Assembly (NCBI GenBank): GCA_002700095.1
Contig: PACL01000064.1
Span: 49,990 to 113,989, forward strand
Direction: 5' to 3'
DNA length: 64,000 nucleotides
DNA from: Fulvimarina sp.
Lineage (GTDB): Bacteria; Pseudomonadota; Alphaproteobacteria; Rhizobiales; Rhizobiaceae
Positions 17,488 through 27,100 of this stretch are shown here, in pieces. The position numbers and the translations under genes are program-made. The notes beneath the pieces were generated by a model. That model was not told where the DNA came from and did not search any database. It saw nothing but the letters and a program-made list of their open reading frames with translations. Position 1 is the first letter of the stretch. The number at the start of each line of letters is the position of its first letter.

Positions 17488-18033
17488 CTACTCGAAGCAG
17501 CGGATCTCGGCTTCCGCCTGGGCGCGGCGCAGGTCGCCGATCGCCGCCTTCGATTCCGCCGACTCCCGGAAGATGCTGCCCTTCTCGCCGGTCACCTGGC
17601 CCATGGAGAGCCAGGTCGAGGCCTCGACGTAGCGCTCGTAGGGCACGATCGAGGCGACGACGTCGAAGGAGCAGGAACACTGCTGCAGCGCCGTGCGCGT
17701 CTCGCCATTGGTGGCCATGCAGGCGAAGACGTAGTCGGCGATGGCGGTCGTCGGATAGTCGGTGCGCGTGATCGATGCCGCCTCGCCGGCATCGGTCGGA
17801 AAGCGGACCGCCCCCGCCCCCTCGCCGGTGAGCGTGCTGGCTGCCCCGGGACTTGCGGCGGCATTGCCGGTTGCACCGGCGCCGCCCGCCGTACCTGCCC
17901 CAACAGCCGGCGGCGCAATGCCCGGCGCCGTCTGCGCCAGGCTGGCAGGGGCCGTCACCAGAAGCATCGGAGCCGCGAGCAGCGCCGCACCGATCGCCCG
18001 CTGCATCGCCACGCGCCCGTTTGAATTGGTCAT
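17488..18033 (-). CDS. Exported protein with C...CxC...C domain, family unknown
   Basis: A 181-residue protein. The signal peptide ends at PASLAQTAP (about 34), followed by a 50-residue Ala/Gly/Pro linker and an approximately 95-residue C-terminal domain with four Cys: VFACMAT, QCSCSF and IRCFE at the end. GGGAGGATCAGC before ATG 18033 fixes the start. It is the last gene of a minus-strand run after the SRPBCC and beta-propeller genes in the xox locus. The Cys layout matches the protein at 39392-40087. The four Cys could bind metal or form two disulfides in the periplasm. I do not recognise a named family. Confidence 0.8.
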   Translation of the reverse strand: MTNSNGRVAMQRAIGAALLAAPMLLVTAPASLAQTAPGIAPPAVGAGTAGGAGATGNAAASPGAASTLTGEGAGAVRFPTDAGEAASITRTDYPTTAIADYVFACMATNGETRTALQQCSCSFDVVASIVPYERYVEASTWLSMGQVTGEKGSIFRESAESKAAIGDLRRAQAEAEIRCFE

Positions 18034-18157
18034 GCTGATCCTCCCGAAACCGCGCCTTGAGGCGGCGACTTCCTTCATCGTTCCACCGACCGGCCGGCGT
18101 CATTCTCCGCAGATCGCGGCGGGAATGGTTCCCGATCTTCGCCGCGGCCGCCCGGCA

Positions 18158-19228
18158 TCATTTGGCTGCGCCAGTTCCGGCCCCCGCCCCGGCCTCGCTC
18201 CCGACCGTCGGCGCGGCACGCACAAACTCCCCGAATGCCCGCGGCCCATCCGGAACGTCGACGCTGGCGATCTCCTCAAGGGTCGCCGCATCGAGCTTCA
18301 CAAGCGTGTTGGCAAACCAGTTGGCGACATAGACGAACCGGCCGTCGCTGCCGGTGGCGATCCCCTCGGGATAGTCGCAGCAGTCGAGCTGCGCGAGGCG
18401 CTCGCCATCCTCGGGATCGAACACGGTGACGGTACCGCCATACTGGTCGGTGACGAAGACCTTCCCCTTCGTCTCGACCGCATCGTAGGGATGCGAGCCG
18501 ACGGGGACCGTGCGGATGACGAAATGGCCCCGCGCATCGACGACGCTGACGCTGTTCGAGCCGACATTGGCGGCATAGACGCGGGTGCCGTCCTCGGAAA
18601 AGGAGACGCCAAACGGCCGCTCGCCGACGACCACCCGGGCAATCACTTCGCCGGTCTTGGCGGCGAAGAACGACAGCTGGTTGGAATCCCGGTCAGCCGT
18701 CACCACCACCGATCCGTCGTCCGACACGGCAATGCCGGAGGGCGACTGGCCGGTCTCGAACGTCCCGACCACGGCTCGCTTCTCGGGATCGACCAGCAGC
18801 AGCGAATGGGAATACCAGTCGGCGACATAGACCGGCGAGCCGGACGGATGGACGGCGATGCCCAGCGGCCCGCCCCCGACCTTCACCTCGCCGATCACCT
18901 CTTGCTTCACCGTGTCGACGATGGCGATCTGGCGGGACTCCGGCTGCGACACATAGGCGCGGGTGCCGTCGCGGCTGACCGCGATGCCGGCCGGCTTGCC
19001 GGGCACCGCGATGGTCTTCTCGACGGTCATCGAGTCGAGGTCGACGAAGGAGAGCGATCCGGCTTCCTGGCTGGTCACGTAGCCGACGTCGCCGGCCGCC
19101 GCGTCTGACGCGGTGACGAGAGAGAGGGCCGTGGTCAGGGAAACGGCGGTCAGGCAGGCAGCGGCCAGACGGGCGGCGGCCAGACGGGCGGCGGTCGCCG
19201 CCATCCGGCCAGCGGAGGTCCCGCTCAC
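18158..19228 (-). CDS. PQQ-associated YVTN-type beta-propeller protein
   Basis: A 356-residue exported protein built of about seven YVTN-like blades: GDVGYVTSQEAGSLSFVDL, RAYVSQPESRQIAIVD, PVYVADWYSHSLLLVD, VVVTADRDSNQLSFF, RVYAANVGSNSVSVVD and FVYVANWFANTLVKLD are visible. Beta-propellers of this kind recur in PQQ-dependent alcohol catabolism loci, probably as periplasmic scaffolds. GTG 19228 overlaps the upstream SRPBCC stop (GTGA), implying translational coupling; ATG 19204 is an alternative. The signal segment (ARLAAACLTAVSLTTALSLV) contains several short Ala repeats. The C-terminus is an Ala/Gly tail. Confidence 0.88.
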   Translation of the reverse strand: MSGTSAGRMAATAARLAAARLAAACLTAVSLTTALSLVTASDAAAGDVGYVTSQEAGSLSFVDLDSMTVEKTIAVPGKPAGIAVSRDGTRAYVSQPESRQIAIVDTVKQEVIGEVKVGGGPLGIAVHPSGSPVYVADWYSHSLLLVDPEKRAVVGTFETGQSPSGIAVSDDGSVVVTADRDSNQLSFFAAKTGEVIARVVVGERPFGVSFSEDGTRVYAANVGSNSVSVVDARGHFVIRTVPVGSHPYDAVETKGKVFVTDQYGGTVTVFDPEDGERLAQLDCCDYPEGIATGSDGRFVYVANWFANTLVKLDAATLEEIASVDVPDGPRAFGEFVRAAPTVGSEAGAGAGTGAAK

Positions 19229-19776
19229 GATCCCGATTCGACCTTCTTCTTCAGGTTCTCGAGCCCCTCTTTGATGAACGCCGTCACCCCGTTCACCGCC
19301 GCCTCGTCGTTGAGTTCGGCCGGGGGATCGTTGTTCGGATAGCCCCGATAGAACGCCGCGCGCCACGTCACCTCGGATTTCGCCCCGCCGTCTGCCGGCT
19401 TCACGGCGATCGTCGATGAGTAGTTCGTCGCCGGCAGGAGATCGGTGTCCACATGGCCGATGAAGGTCGAGTAGCTCATCTTCGCGGCGTCGTATTTGGA
19501 GAGTTCCTCCTCCATCATGCCGCCGGAGGTGAAACCGAGGGTGCGCACGGAGCCCTTCTCGTTGCCCTGGCTGGCGTCGGCGATGGCGATCCGCGGATGC
19601 CAGGACATGTCGCCGAAATTCTGGATCACCGCCCAGACCTTGTCCGGTGCGGCATCGATGGTGATCGTCTCGCTCGCCTTCTGGCGCGTCGGCCCATGCG
19701 CCGCGGCAAGGCCCGGCAGGAGCATGAGCGCAACGACCAGCGCCGCAAGCTTGGTGAAGACCCGATGTGTGAACAA
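19225..19776 (-). CDS. Exported SRPBCC-family protein
   Basis: A 183-residue protein with a signal peptide ending at LPGLAAAHG (about 27) and a START/Bet v1-like fold: ETITIDAAPDKVWAVIQNFG is the usual first strand and helix of polyketide-cyclase/SRPBCC proteins, and the C-terminal helix is GVTAFIKEGLENLKKKV. It probably binds a small hydrophobic ligand in the periplasm; ligand unknown. It leads the run SRPBCC, beta-propeller, Cys-motif protein, with 4-base overlap to the second gene. Family members are found near quinoprotein dehydrogenases. Confidence 0.88.
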   Translation of the reverse strand: MFTHRVFTKLAALVVALMLLPGLAAAHGPTRQKASETITIDAAPDKVWAVIQNFGDMSWHPRIAIADASQGNEKGSVRTLGFTSGGMMEEELSKYDAAKMSYSTFIGHVDTDLLPATNYSSTIAVKPADGGAKSEVTWRAAFYRGYPNNDPPAELNDEAAVNGVTAFIKEGLENLKKKVESGS

Positions 19777-20137
19777 GGCCCGTCTCCTCTTCCGATTCGG
19801 TGCCCACCCGAACCACGGCCGGTGCGGACCCTAGTCACAACCGGCGCCGAGGGAAAGGCTCATCTTTTCCGCGACAAGCGCGGGCGGGGCGCCGGGTTTT
19901 CCGAATTTACTCTTACGTTCGCGTCAATTAAGATCGCCGCGAAATGCCTCGGCCCCGGCCAGCCCGGCACGGGAGCAGAGTGTGGCGACGGCTGGCGGTT
20001 CCGGCCGAAGCCTTGCGCCGCCCGCCAGAAGGCCCACAGTCCGAGGCGTCCGGTCCGGGGCGCCCAGACTGAAGATGAGCGCCCCGCCGACGGTTTCGCC
20101 AGGCGGCGCTACGGACAAACGATCGGGAGGACGATCC
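19777..20137. other. Divergent intergenic region between SRPBCC and acyl-CoA dehydrogenase genes
   Basis: 361 bases holding two divergent promoters. The AT-richer part around 19900-19930 contains a palindrome-like site, listed separately. No gene seen. Confidence 0.5.
19912..19927. promoter_or_regulatory. Candidate MerR-type (LiuR-like) operator
   Basis: CTTACGTTCGCGTCAA is an imperfect palindrome of the form TTACG-N4-CGTCAA, similar to what I recall of LiuR-type sites that control branched-chain and fatty acid catabolism genes. It lies about 210 bases upstream of an acyl-CoA dehydrogenase gene. The assignment is tentative. Confidence 0.3.
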
Positions 20138-21340
20138 ATGGACCTGACATTCACGGCCGAGGAAGCCGCATTCCGCCAGGAGGTGCGCAGCTTCATCCAA
20201 AGCAACGTGCCGCGGGACATCCACGAGACGCTGCTCGCCGGCCGTCATGTCTCCAAGGACGGGCTGGTGCGCTGGACCCGCATCCTCAACGACAAAGGCT
20301 GGTCGGTTCCGCACTGGCCGGTGGAACATGGCGGCACCGGTTGGGATCCGATCCGGCAATACATCTTCCAGGACGAGATGCAGCGGGCGCCCGCCCCGCA
20401 GATGCTGCCGTTCGGCCATTCGATGGTCGGGCCGGTGATCTACACCTTCGGCTCCGATGCGCAGAAGGCCCGCTTCCTGCCGCGCATCGCCAATCTCGAC
20501 GACTGGTGGTGCCAGGGCTTCTCCGAGCCCGGCGCCGGCTCGGATCTCGCCGGCCTGGCGACGCGCGCGGTGAAGGACGGCGATCACTATGTGGTCAACG
20601 GCCAGAAGACCTGGACCACGCTCGGCCAGTATGCCGACTGGATCTTCTGCCTGGTGCGTACCGATCCCGCCGCGCCGAAGAAGCAGATGGGCATCTCCTT
20701 CCTCCTGATCGACATGACGACGCCCGGCATCACGGTGCGCCCGATCCGGACCATCGAGGGCGGCCACGAGGTCAACGAGGTGTTCTTCACCGACGTGAAG
20801 GTGCCGGTCGAAAACCTCGTCGGCGAGGAGAACAAGGGCTGGGACTATGCCAAGTTCCTGCTCGGCAACGAGCGCACGGGAATCGCCGGCGTCGGCGCCA
20901 CCAAAGAGCGCATCCGCCGCCTGAAGGAGATCGCCAGGGCCGAGCCGTCCGGCGCCGGCGTCGTATGGGACGATCCGCGCTTCCGCGAGAAGGTCGCCGC
21001 CGTCGAGATCGAACTGAAGGCGCTGGAGATGACCCAGCTGCGCGTCGTCTCGGCCGAGGCGCGGCGCGGCCACGGCAAGCCCGATCCGGCCTCCTCGATT
21101 TTGAAGATCAAGGGCACCGAGCTGCAGCAGGCGGCGACCGAGCTCCTGATGGAGGCGATCGGCCCCTTCGCCCTGCCCTACGAGGCCGAGGACCGCGAGG
21201 GGCGCAACGAGCCACCGATCGGCCCCGACTACGCCGCCCCGATCGCGCCGAACTATTTCAACTATCGCAAGGTCTCGATCTACGGCGGCTCCAACGAGAT
21301 CCAGAAGAACATCATCGCCAAGGCGATCCTCGGGCTTTGA
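20138..21340 (+). CDS. Acyl-CoA dehydrogenase (first of a pair)
   Basis: A 400-residue flavoenzyme that introduces a double bond in an acyl-CoA. Acyl-CoA dehydrogenase blocks are clear: WCQGFSEPGAGSDLAGLAT in the middle region, YVVNGQKTWTT, LGNERTGIAGVG, and YGGSNEIQKNIIAK at the C-terminus where FAD of the partner subunit is bound. GGGAGGACGATCC precedes ATG 20138. A second, smaller dehydrogenase follows 305 bases downstream on the same strand, an arrangement common for alpha/beta heteromeric enzymes acting on bulky or branched substrates. Substrate not determinable. Confidence 0.93.
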   Translation: MDLTFTAEEAAFRQEVRSFIQSNVPRDIHETLLAGRHVSKDGLVRWTRILNDKGWSVPHWPVEHGGTGWDPIRQYIFQDEMQRAPAPQMLPFGHSMVGPVIYTFGSDAQKARFLPRIANLDDWWCQGFSEPGAGSDLAGLATRAVKDGDHYVVNGQKTWTTLGQYADWIFCLVRTDPAAPKKQMGISFLLIDMTTPGITVRPIRTIEGGHEVNEVFFTDVKVPVENLVGEENKGWDYAKFLLGNERTGIAGVGATKERIRRLKEIARAEPSGAGVVWDDPRFREKVAAVEIELKALEMTQLRVVSAEARRGHGKPDPASSILKIKGTELQQAATELLMEAIGPFALPYEAEDREGRNEPPIGPDYAAPIAPNYFNYRKVSIYGGSNEIQKNIIAKAILGL

Positions 21341-21645
21341 GGGGGGCGCCACTCAGTCGGGTTATGTCCGCGCGCGGATACCCCTCTGGCTTGCCAGCCA
21401 TCTCCCCCCAAGGGGAGAGATCGATCTCGCGCAAAGGGCAGCGCCAGTCTCGAGCGTTGCAACCGGCATCGGCGTTGACGACGGGGCGGCAGCAACGAAG
21501 CGAATGATCTCCCCCCGTGTGGGGGAGATGTCCGGCAGGACAGAGGGGGGCGCCTGGCGCCACCATTTGAACAATACGAGCATCTGCACCGCCGGCGGCT
21601 GAACGCTCGCGGGCCGATCGCTGAAAATGTTTTGGGAGGAACCCC
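21341..21645. other. Intergenic region holding a palindromic repeat
   Basis: 305 bases between the two acyl-CoA dehydrogenase genes. Most of it is occupied by the long inverted repeat listed separately; the last 30 bases carry the TTTTGGGAGGA ribosome binding site of the next gene. Confidence 0.7.
21381..21549. repeat. RIME-like long inverted repeat
   Basis: Left arm 21381-21421 (CCCCTCTGGCTTGCC then CATCTCCCCCC) and right arm about 21507-21549 (ATCTCCCCCC, then GGGGGAGATGTCCGGCAGG, then ACAGAGGGG) are inverted copies separated by about 85 bases. Each arm also folds on itself through CTCCCC and GGGGAG. This is the pattern of dispersed palindromic elements I associate with rhizobial genomes. 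It is noncoding. Confidence 0.75.
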
Positions 21646-22794
21646 ATGGATTTCGATCTTTCCGAAGAGCAGAGCCTCATCAAGGACTCGGTCACGCGCC
21701 TCCTGCGCACCGAATACGGCTTCGAGGCCCGCGAGAAGCACCGCGCCGGGCCGATCGGCTTCTCCGAGACGATCTGGCAGTCCTTCGCCGAGCTCGGTCT
21801 TCTCGCCATCCCCTTCAGCGAGGAGGACGGCGGCCTCGGCGCTGGGCCGATCGAGACGATGATCGTCATGGAGGCCTTCGGCCGCGCCCTCGTCGTCGAA
21901 CCCTATCTCGCCTCGGTCGTCATGGCCGGCGCGGCGCTGCGCCATGCCGCATCGCCCCAGCAGCGGGCCGCCATCGTGTCGGGCGTCGTCGACGGCACCA
22001 GCCGTCTCGCCTACGCCTTCGCCGAGCGCGGCACCCGCTACGACGTCTCCCGCATCGCCATGGAAGCAAAGCGCGAGGGCGAAGGCTTCCGTCTTGCGGG
22101 CGAGAAGACGCTGGTGCTTTCGGGCGATGCGGCAACCGGCTTCGTCGTCGCCGCCCGCACCGCCGGCGCGCCGGGCGAGGCCTCCGGCCTCGGCCTGTTC
22201 CACGTTCCGGCCGATGCCGAGGGTCTGACCCGCCGCGGCTATCCGACGCAGGACGGCATGCGCGCCGCGGATCTGACCTTTGCCGGCGTGTTCGTGCCCG
22301 CCGAGGCGGTTCTCGGCGATCCGGAAGGCGCAGCGCCGACAATGGCCCGGATCGAGGCAGAAGCGATCGCGGCGCTTTGTGCCGAGGCGGTCGGCTCGAT
22401 GGAGCGGATGGTCGGCCTGACCACAGCCTACATCAAGGAGCGCAAGCAGTTCGGCGTGCCGATCGCCGCCTTCCAGGCGCTACAGCACCGGGCGGCGGAG
22501 ATGTACATGGCGCTCGAACAGGCCCGCTCGATGATGTTCCTCGCCGCGATGAACGTGGCGAGCGACGACGCGGCGGCGCGGCGGGCGGCGATCTCGGCCG
22601 CCAAGGTCCAGATCGGACGCTCCGGCCGCTTCGTCGGCCAGAACGCGGTGCAGCTCCACGGCGGCGTCGGCGTCACCATGGAGTACGAGATCGCCCACCA
22701 CTTCAAGCGCCAGTCGATGATCGACCTCTTCCTCGGCGATGCCGATCATCATCTTCAGGTGGTCGCGGCAGAAGGCGGCCTCGACGAGGTGTAA
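21646..22794 (+). CDS. Acyl-CoA dehydrogenase (second of a pair)
   Basis: A 382-residue acyl-CoA dehydrogenase family protein. MDFDLSEEQSLIKDSVTRLL is the standard N-terminal helix; RLAYAFAER replaces the usual substrate-loop sequence; RKQFGVPIAAFQALQHRAAEM and QLHGGVGVTMEYEIAHHFKR are C-terminal FAD-domain blocks. The middle region lacks the common (E/S)PxAGSD loop, which suggests a specialised or auxiliary subunit pairing with the dehydrogenase upstream. GGGAGGAACCCC precedes the ATG. Confidence 0.92.
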   Translation: MDFDLSEEQSLIKDSVTRLLRTEYGFEAREKHRAGPIGFSETIWQSFAELGLLAIPFSEEDGGLGAGPIETMIVMEAFGRALVVEPYLASVVMAGAALRHAASPQQRAAIVSGVVDGTSRLAYAFAERGTRYDVSRIAMEAKREGEGFRLAGEKTLVLSGDAATGFVVAARTAGAPGEASGLGLFHVPADAEGLTRRGYPTQDGMRAADLTFAGVFVPAEAVLGDPEGAAPTMARIEAEAIAALCAEAVGSMERMVGLTTAYIKERKQFGVPIAAFQALQHRAAEMYMALEQARSMMFLAAMNVASDDAAARRAAISAAKVQIGRSGRFVGQNAVQLHGGVGVTMEYEIAHHFKRQSMIDLFLGDADHHLQVVAAEGGLDEV

Positions 22795-22928
22795 GGCGGT
22801 CGACCTGCGACCGTCACGACGCCGCGCCTGACACCCTTCGTTACACATCGATACCGCTCGCGCATGGCAGCGCCGCTCCACAGGGTTTATCTACGTTGCG
22901 TGTGAGCAGCGCCGACAACCAGCGTGGA

Positions 22929-24125
22929 ATGCCGATGACGATCTTCTCGAAAGCCCGGAAGTTCGCCCTTCTCCTTGCGGCGGGGGCGGGCATCCTCGTC
23001 GCCTGCCAGCTCGGCTTCGGCGGAGCCAGCAGCGAGGGCGAGGCATCGGCGGACGGCGGGAGCGCTGCCTCCGTCGCCAGCGACGCGTCGACGAAGGAAG
23101 CAGCCGCCACGAGAGAGCCCGCCAGCCTCACCGTCACGACCGACACGGTGCGCAAGGCGCGGATCGCCGCCTCGATCGTCGCCAACGGCGTCGTCGCGGC
23201 CCATCGCGAGGTGATCATCGGGGCGGAATCCAGCGGCCTCAGGCTGACCGAGGTCGCGGTGAAGCAGGGCGACACCGTCGAGGCCGGCCAGGTGCTCGCG
23301 CGGCTCGACGATTCCCTCCTGATGGCCCAGCTCGCCGAGCAGGACGCGGCCATCGACAGCGCCCGGGCGACGCTCGCCAATGCGGTTGCGACCAGCGATC
23401 GCAGCCAGCGGCTGGTGAAGTCCGGCACCGTGTCGAAGGAAACCGCCGAGGCCAACGCCACCACCGTCGCCACGGCGCGCGCCGCCCTCGCCCAGGCCGA
23501 GGCCGCGAGGAAGACGCTCGAGGTGCAGCTGGCGCGCACCGTCATCCGCGCCCCCTTCGCCGGCGTCGTCTCGGCGCGGCCGGCGGTCCCGGGCATCATC
23601 GTTCAGGCTTCCAGCGAGCTCGTCCGCATCCAGGAGAACGGTGCGCTGGAAGCCCGGGTCGACGTTCCCGAGCACGCCGTGTCCGCGCTCTCGCCGGGTG
23701 CTGCCGCCACGGTCACCGCACCCGACGGCCGCACGATCGACGCCGCCCTCGCCTCACTCGACGAGGTCGTCGACACCGATACGCATCTCGCCCTCGCGGT
23801 GATCCCGCTTCCCCAGAACTCCGGCCTCAAGGCCGGCATGTTCGTCACCGCCAGGATCGAAACCGGCGGCACCGACAGCCTGACCGTCGCCGACAAGGCG
23901 CTCACCTGGCAGGAGGGCCAGACCGCCGTCTTCCGGATCGCCGCCGACGACACCGTCGCCGCCGTCCCGGTCGCGGTCGGGGTCCGCAGCGAGGGCCGCG
24001 TCGCCGTGTCGGGCGAGCTGGCGATCGGCGACCGGGTGGTCACCAGCGGCGCCGGTTTCCTGCAGGACGGCAACAAGGTCCGCCTCGTCACCGAGCAGGC
24101 GTCGAGCGAGGGGGAGCCGCAGTGA
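22929..24125 (+). CDS. RND efflux periplasmic adaptor (membrane fusion lipoprotein)
   Basis: A 398-residue membrane fusion protein. The N-terminus has a lipobox, GAGILVACQ, so it is probably a lipoprotein of the inner membrane facing the periplasm. A Ser/Ala-rich spacer (about 30-65) follows, then the lipoyl halves (AHREVIIGAESSGLRLTEVA; VKQGDTVEAGQVLARLDDS), a helical hairpin (SDRSQRLVKSGTVSKETAEA) and the barrel domain. It joins the RND pump to an outer-membrane channel. The pump gene follows with a GTGA overlap. ATG 22929 is chosen; ATG 22935 is 6 bases further. Confidence 0.92.
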   Translation: MPMTIFSKARKFALLLAAGAGILVACQLGFGGASSEGEASADGGSAASVASDASTKEAAATREPASLTVTTDTVRKARIAASIVANGVVAAHREVIIGAESSGLRLTEVAVKQGDTVEAGQVLARLDDSLLMAQLAEQDAAIDSARATLANAVATSDRSQRLVKSGTVSKETAEANATTVATARAALAQAEAARKTLEVQLARTVIRAPFAGVVSARPAVPGIIVQASSELVRIQENGALEARVDVPEHAVSALSPGAAATVTAPDGRTIDAALASLDEVVDTDTHLALAVIPLPQNSGLKAGMFVTARIETGGTDSLTVADKALTWQEGQTAVFRIAADDTVAAVPVAVGVRSEGRVAVSGELAIGDRVVTSGAGFLQDGNKVRLVTEQASSEGEPQ

Positions 24126-27100
24126 AGAACATCTCCGCCTGGGCGATCCGCCATCCGCTGCCGACGATCATCCTGTTCCTGACGCTGGCGATCGCCGGCA
24201 TCTGGGGCTTCACGCAACTGCGCGTCAACAACATGCCGGACATCGACTTTCCGATGGTCCGGGTGACGATCGCCCAGACCGGCGCCTCGCCGACGGAAAT
24301 CGAGACGCAGGTAACCGATCTCGTCGAAAACGCCGTCGCGACCATCTCCGGCGTCGAGAGCGTCACCTCGACGATCAGCGAGGGCGCCTCGGTCACGGCG
24401 ATCGAGTTCCAGCTCGACACCAACCTGATCGAGGCGACCGACGACGTCCAGAACGCCATCGACGGCATCGCCGGCCAGTTGCCCGACGCTGCCGACACCC
24501 CGCTCGTCTCGCGGGTCGAGGTCGGCGACTTCGCGATCCTGACCTATGTGGTCGAGGCGCCGCAGATGCAGCCGGACGACCTCTCCTGGTATGTCGACGA
24601 GGACGTCTCCAAGGCGCTGCTCGCCGTCGACGGCGTCTCCAAGATCACCCGATCGGGCGGCGTCGACCGAGCGATCCTCGTCAAGCTCGACCCCGCGCGG
24701 ATCGACGCCTATGGCACGACGGTGGGGGCCGTCACCACGGCGCTGGCGGCCCAGAACCTCAACCAGGCCGGCGGGCGTACCGTCATCGGCGGCACCGAGC
24801 AGACCGTGCGCACGCTCGGCAGCGCCGGATCGATCGCCGAACTTGAGAACACCCCGATCGCGGTCGGCTCCGGCAAGTCCGTGCGGCTCGCAGATCTCGG
24901 GCAGGTCGTCGACGGCTGGGAGGAGCCAAGGAGCCGGGCGAGGCTGAACGGCCGGGAGGTCGTCGCCTTCTCGGTCTACAGCGCCAAGGGGTCGAGCCAG
25001 ATCGCCGTCACCGAGGCCGCGCGGGCGGCCGTCGAGGCGATCGACGCGAAGAAGCAGAACGTCGGCTTCACCGAGGTCACCTCCTCCTCGGACTTCGTCG
25101 AGGAGAGCTACGATGCCGCGATCGAGGCGCTCTGGCTGGGCGCCCTTCTTGCCGTCGTCGTCGTCTTCCTGTTCCTGCGCGACATCCGGGCCACCATTGT
25201 CGCCGCGACCGCCCTGCCCCTGTCCCTGATCCCGACCTTCGCGGTGATGGCATGGCTCGACATGTCGCTGAACAACATCACGCTGCTCGCTCTGTCGCTG
25301 GTCGTCGGCATCCTCGTCGACGATGCCATCGTCGAGATCGAGAACATCGTCCGGCACATGCGCCAGAGCGGCAAGAGCGCGTACGAGGCGGCGATCGAGG
25401 CTGCCGACGAGATCGGACTCGCCGTCGTCGCCACCACCGCGACGATCATCGCCGTCTTCGTGCCCGTCGCCTTCATGCCGGGCATTCCCGGCAAGCTGTT
25501 CGTCAGCTTCGCCGTCGCCGTCTGCGTCTCCGTCACCTTCTCCCTCGTCGTCGCGCGGCTTCTGACGCCGCTGATGGGTGCCTATCTGGTCAAGGCCGGT
25601 GGCGGCAATGCCAAGGAAGACACGCCCGCATGGGTGTCGGCCTATCTCGCGATCCTGCGCCAGGCGCTGCGGTTCCGCTGGCTGACGACGGTTCTCGGCA
25701 TCGCCTTCTTCGCCGGCTCGGTCTATGTGGCCATCGGCCTGCCGACCGAGTTCATGCCGTCCTCCGACCGCGGCCGGGCGCTCGCCTCGATCGAGCTCGT
25801 TCCCGGCTCGACGCTGGAAGAGACCGACGCGGTGGTGAAGGCCGTCAGCGCGATCCTCTCGAAGCAACCCGAGGTCGCCAGCGTCTTCGCCTCGATCGGG
25901 ACGGCGTCGGAAGGCGGCGGCGGTCCCCAGCGCAACACCACCGCGAGCGTCAATTCGGCGACGGTGACCGCCAATCTCGTCCCCCGCGGCGAGCGCGAGG
26001 CAAGCCAGCAGGAGTTCGAGAAGCGGCTCGCCGGCGCGTTCGATGGGATCGCCGGGGCGCGGGTGCAGTTCGGCGCCGACAACCAGTCGGGCTCGAAGGT
26101 CAAGATCACGCTGGCCGGAGCCGACAGCGAGAAGCTCTCCGAGACCGCCAACGACCTCGCTGCCCAGATGCGCGAGGTGCCGGGGCTGCTCAATCCGATC
26201 TCGGATGCCGCCGCCGCCAAGCCGGAGCTGGTCGTTACGCCGGACAAGCAGCGCATGGCGCGCTTCGGCATCACCGCCAGCGATGTCGCCAGACTCCTGT
26301 CCGTCGCGACCATTGGCGCCAACGATGCGTCCCTGGCGAAATACAGCCTCGGCGACCGGCAGGTCTACATCGTGCCGACCCTCACCGACGACGCGCGCGG
26401 CGATCTCGAACGGATCAAGGCGCTGAAGATCGCCGGCATGTCGCAGACGGTGCCGCTCGGCTCGATCGCCAGCTTCAGCTTCGGCGCCGGCCCGACGACG
26501 ATCACCCATTACGACGGCGAGCGCACGGCGAGCGTCGAGGCGGAACTGTCCGGCCTCACCCTCGGCGAGGCACGGGAGGCGATCGCCACCCTGCCGGTGA
26601 TGAAGGACAAGCCAGCGGGCATTGCCGAAAAGGCGCAAGGGGACGCCAAGCGGATGAACGAGATGTTCTCCGGCTTCACCATGGCGATGGCGACGGGCGT
26701 CCTCTTGATGTTCGCGACGCTGGCGCTCCTGTTCAACTCGTTCCTGCAGCCGGTAACCATCCTCACGGCTCTCCCCCTGTCGATCGGCGGCGCCTTCGGC
26801 TTCCTCTGGCTGACCGGCTCGGCGGTGGCTATCTCGGTGCTGATCGGCGTCCTCCTCCTGATGGGCATTGCCGCGAAGAACTCGATCCTCCTCGTCGAAT
26901 ACGCCATCGTCGCCCGGCGCGGCGGCCAGGACCGCTACGGCGCCCTGATGGACGCGGCGCGAAAGCGCGCCCGGCCGATCGTCATGACCTCGATCGCCAT
27001 GGCGGCGGGCATGGCGCCCCTGGCGCTCGGCCTCGGCGCCGATGCGGAAACCCGGGCGCCGATGGCGATCGCGGTGATCGGCGGCCTGGTCTCCTCGACG

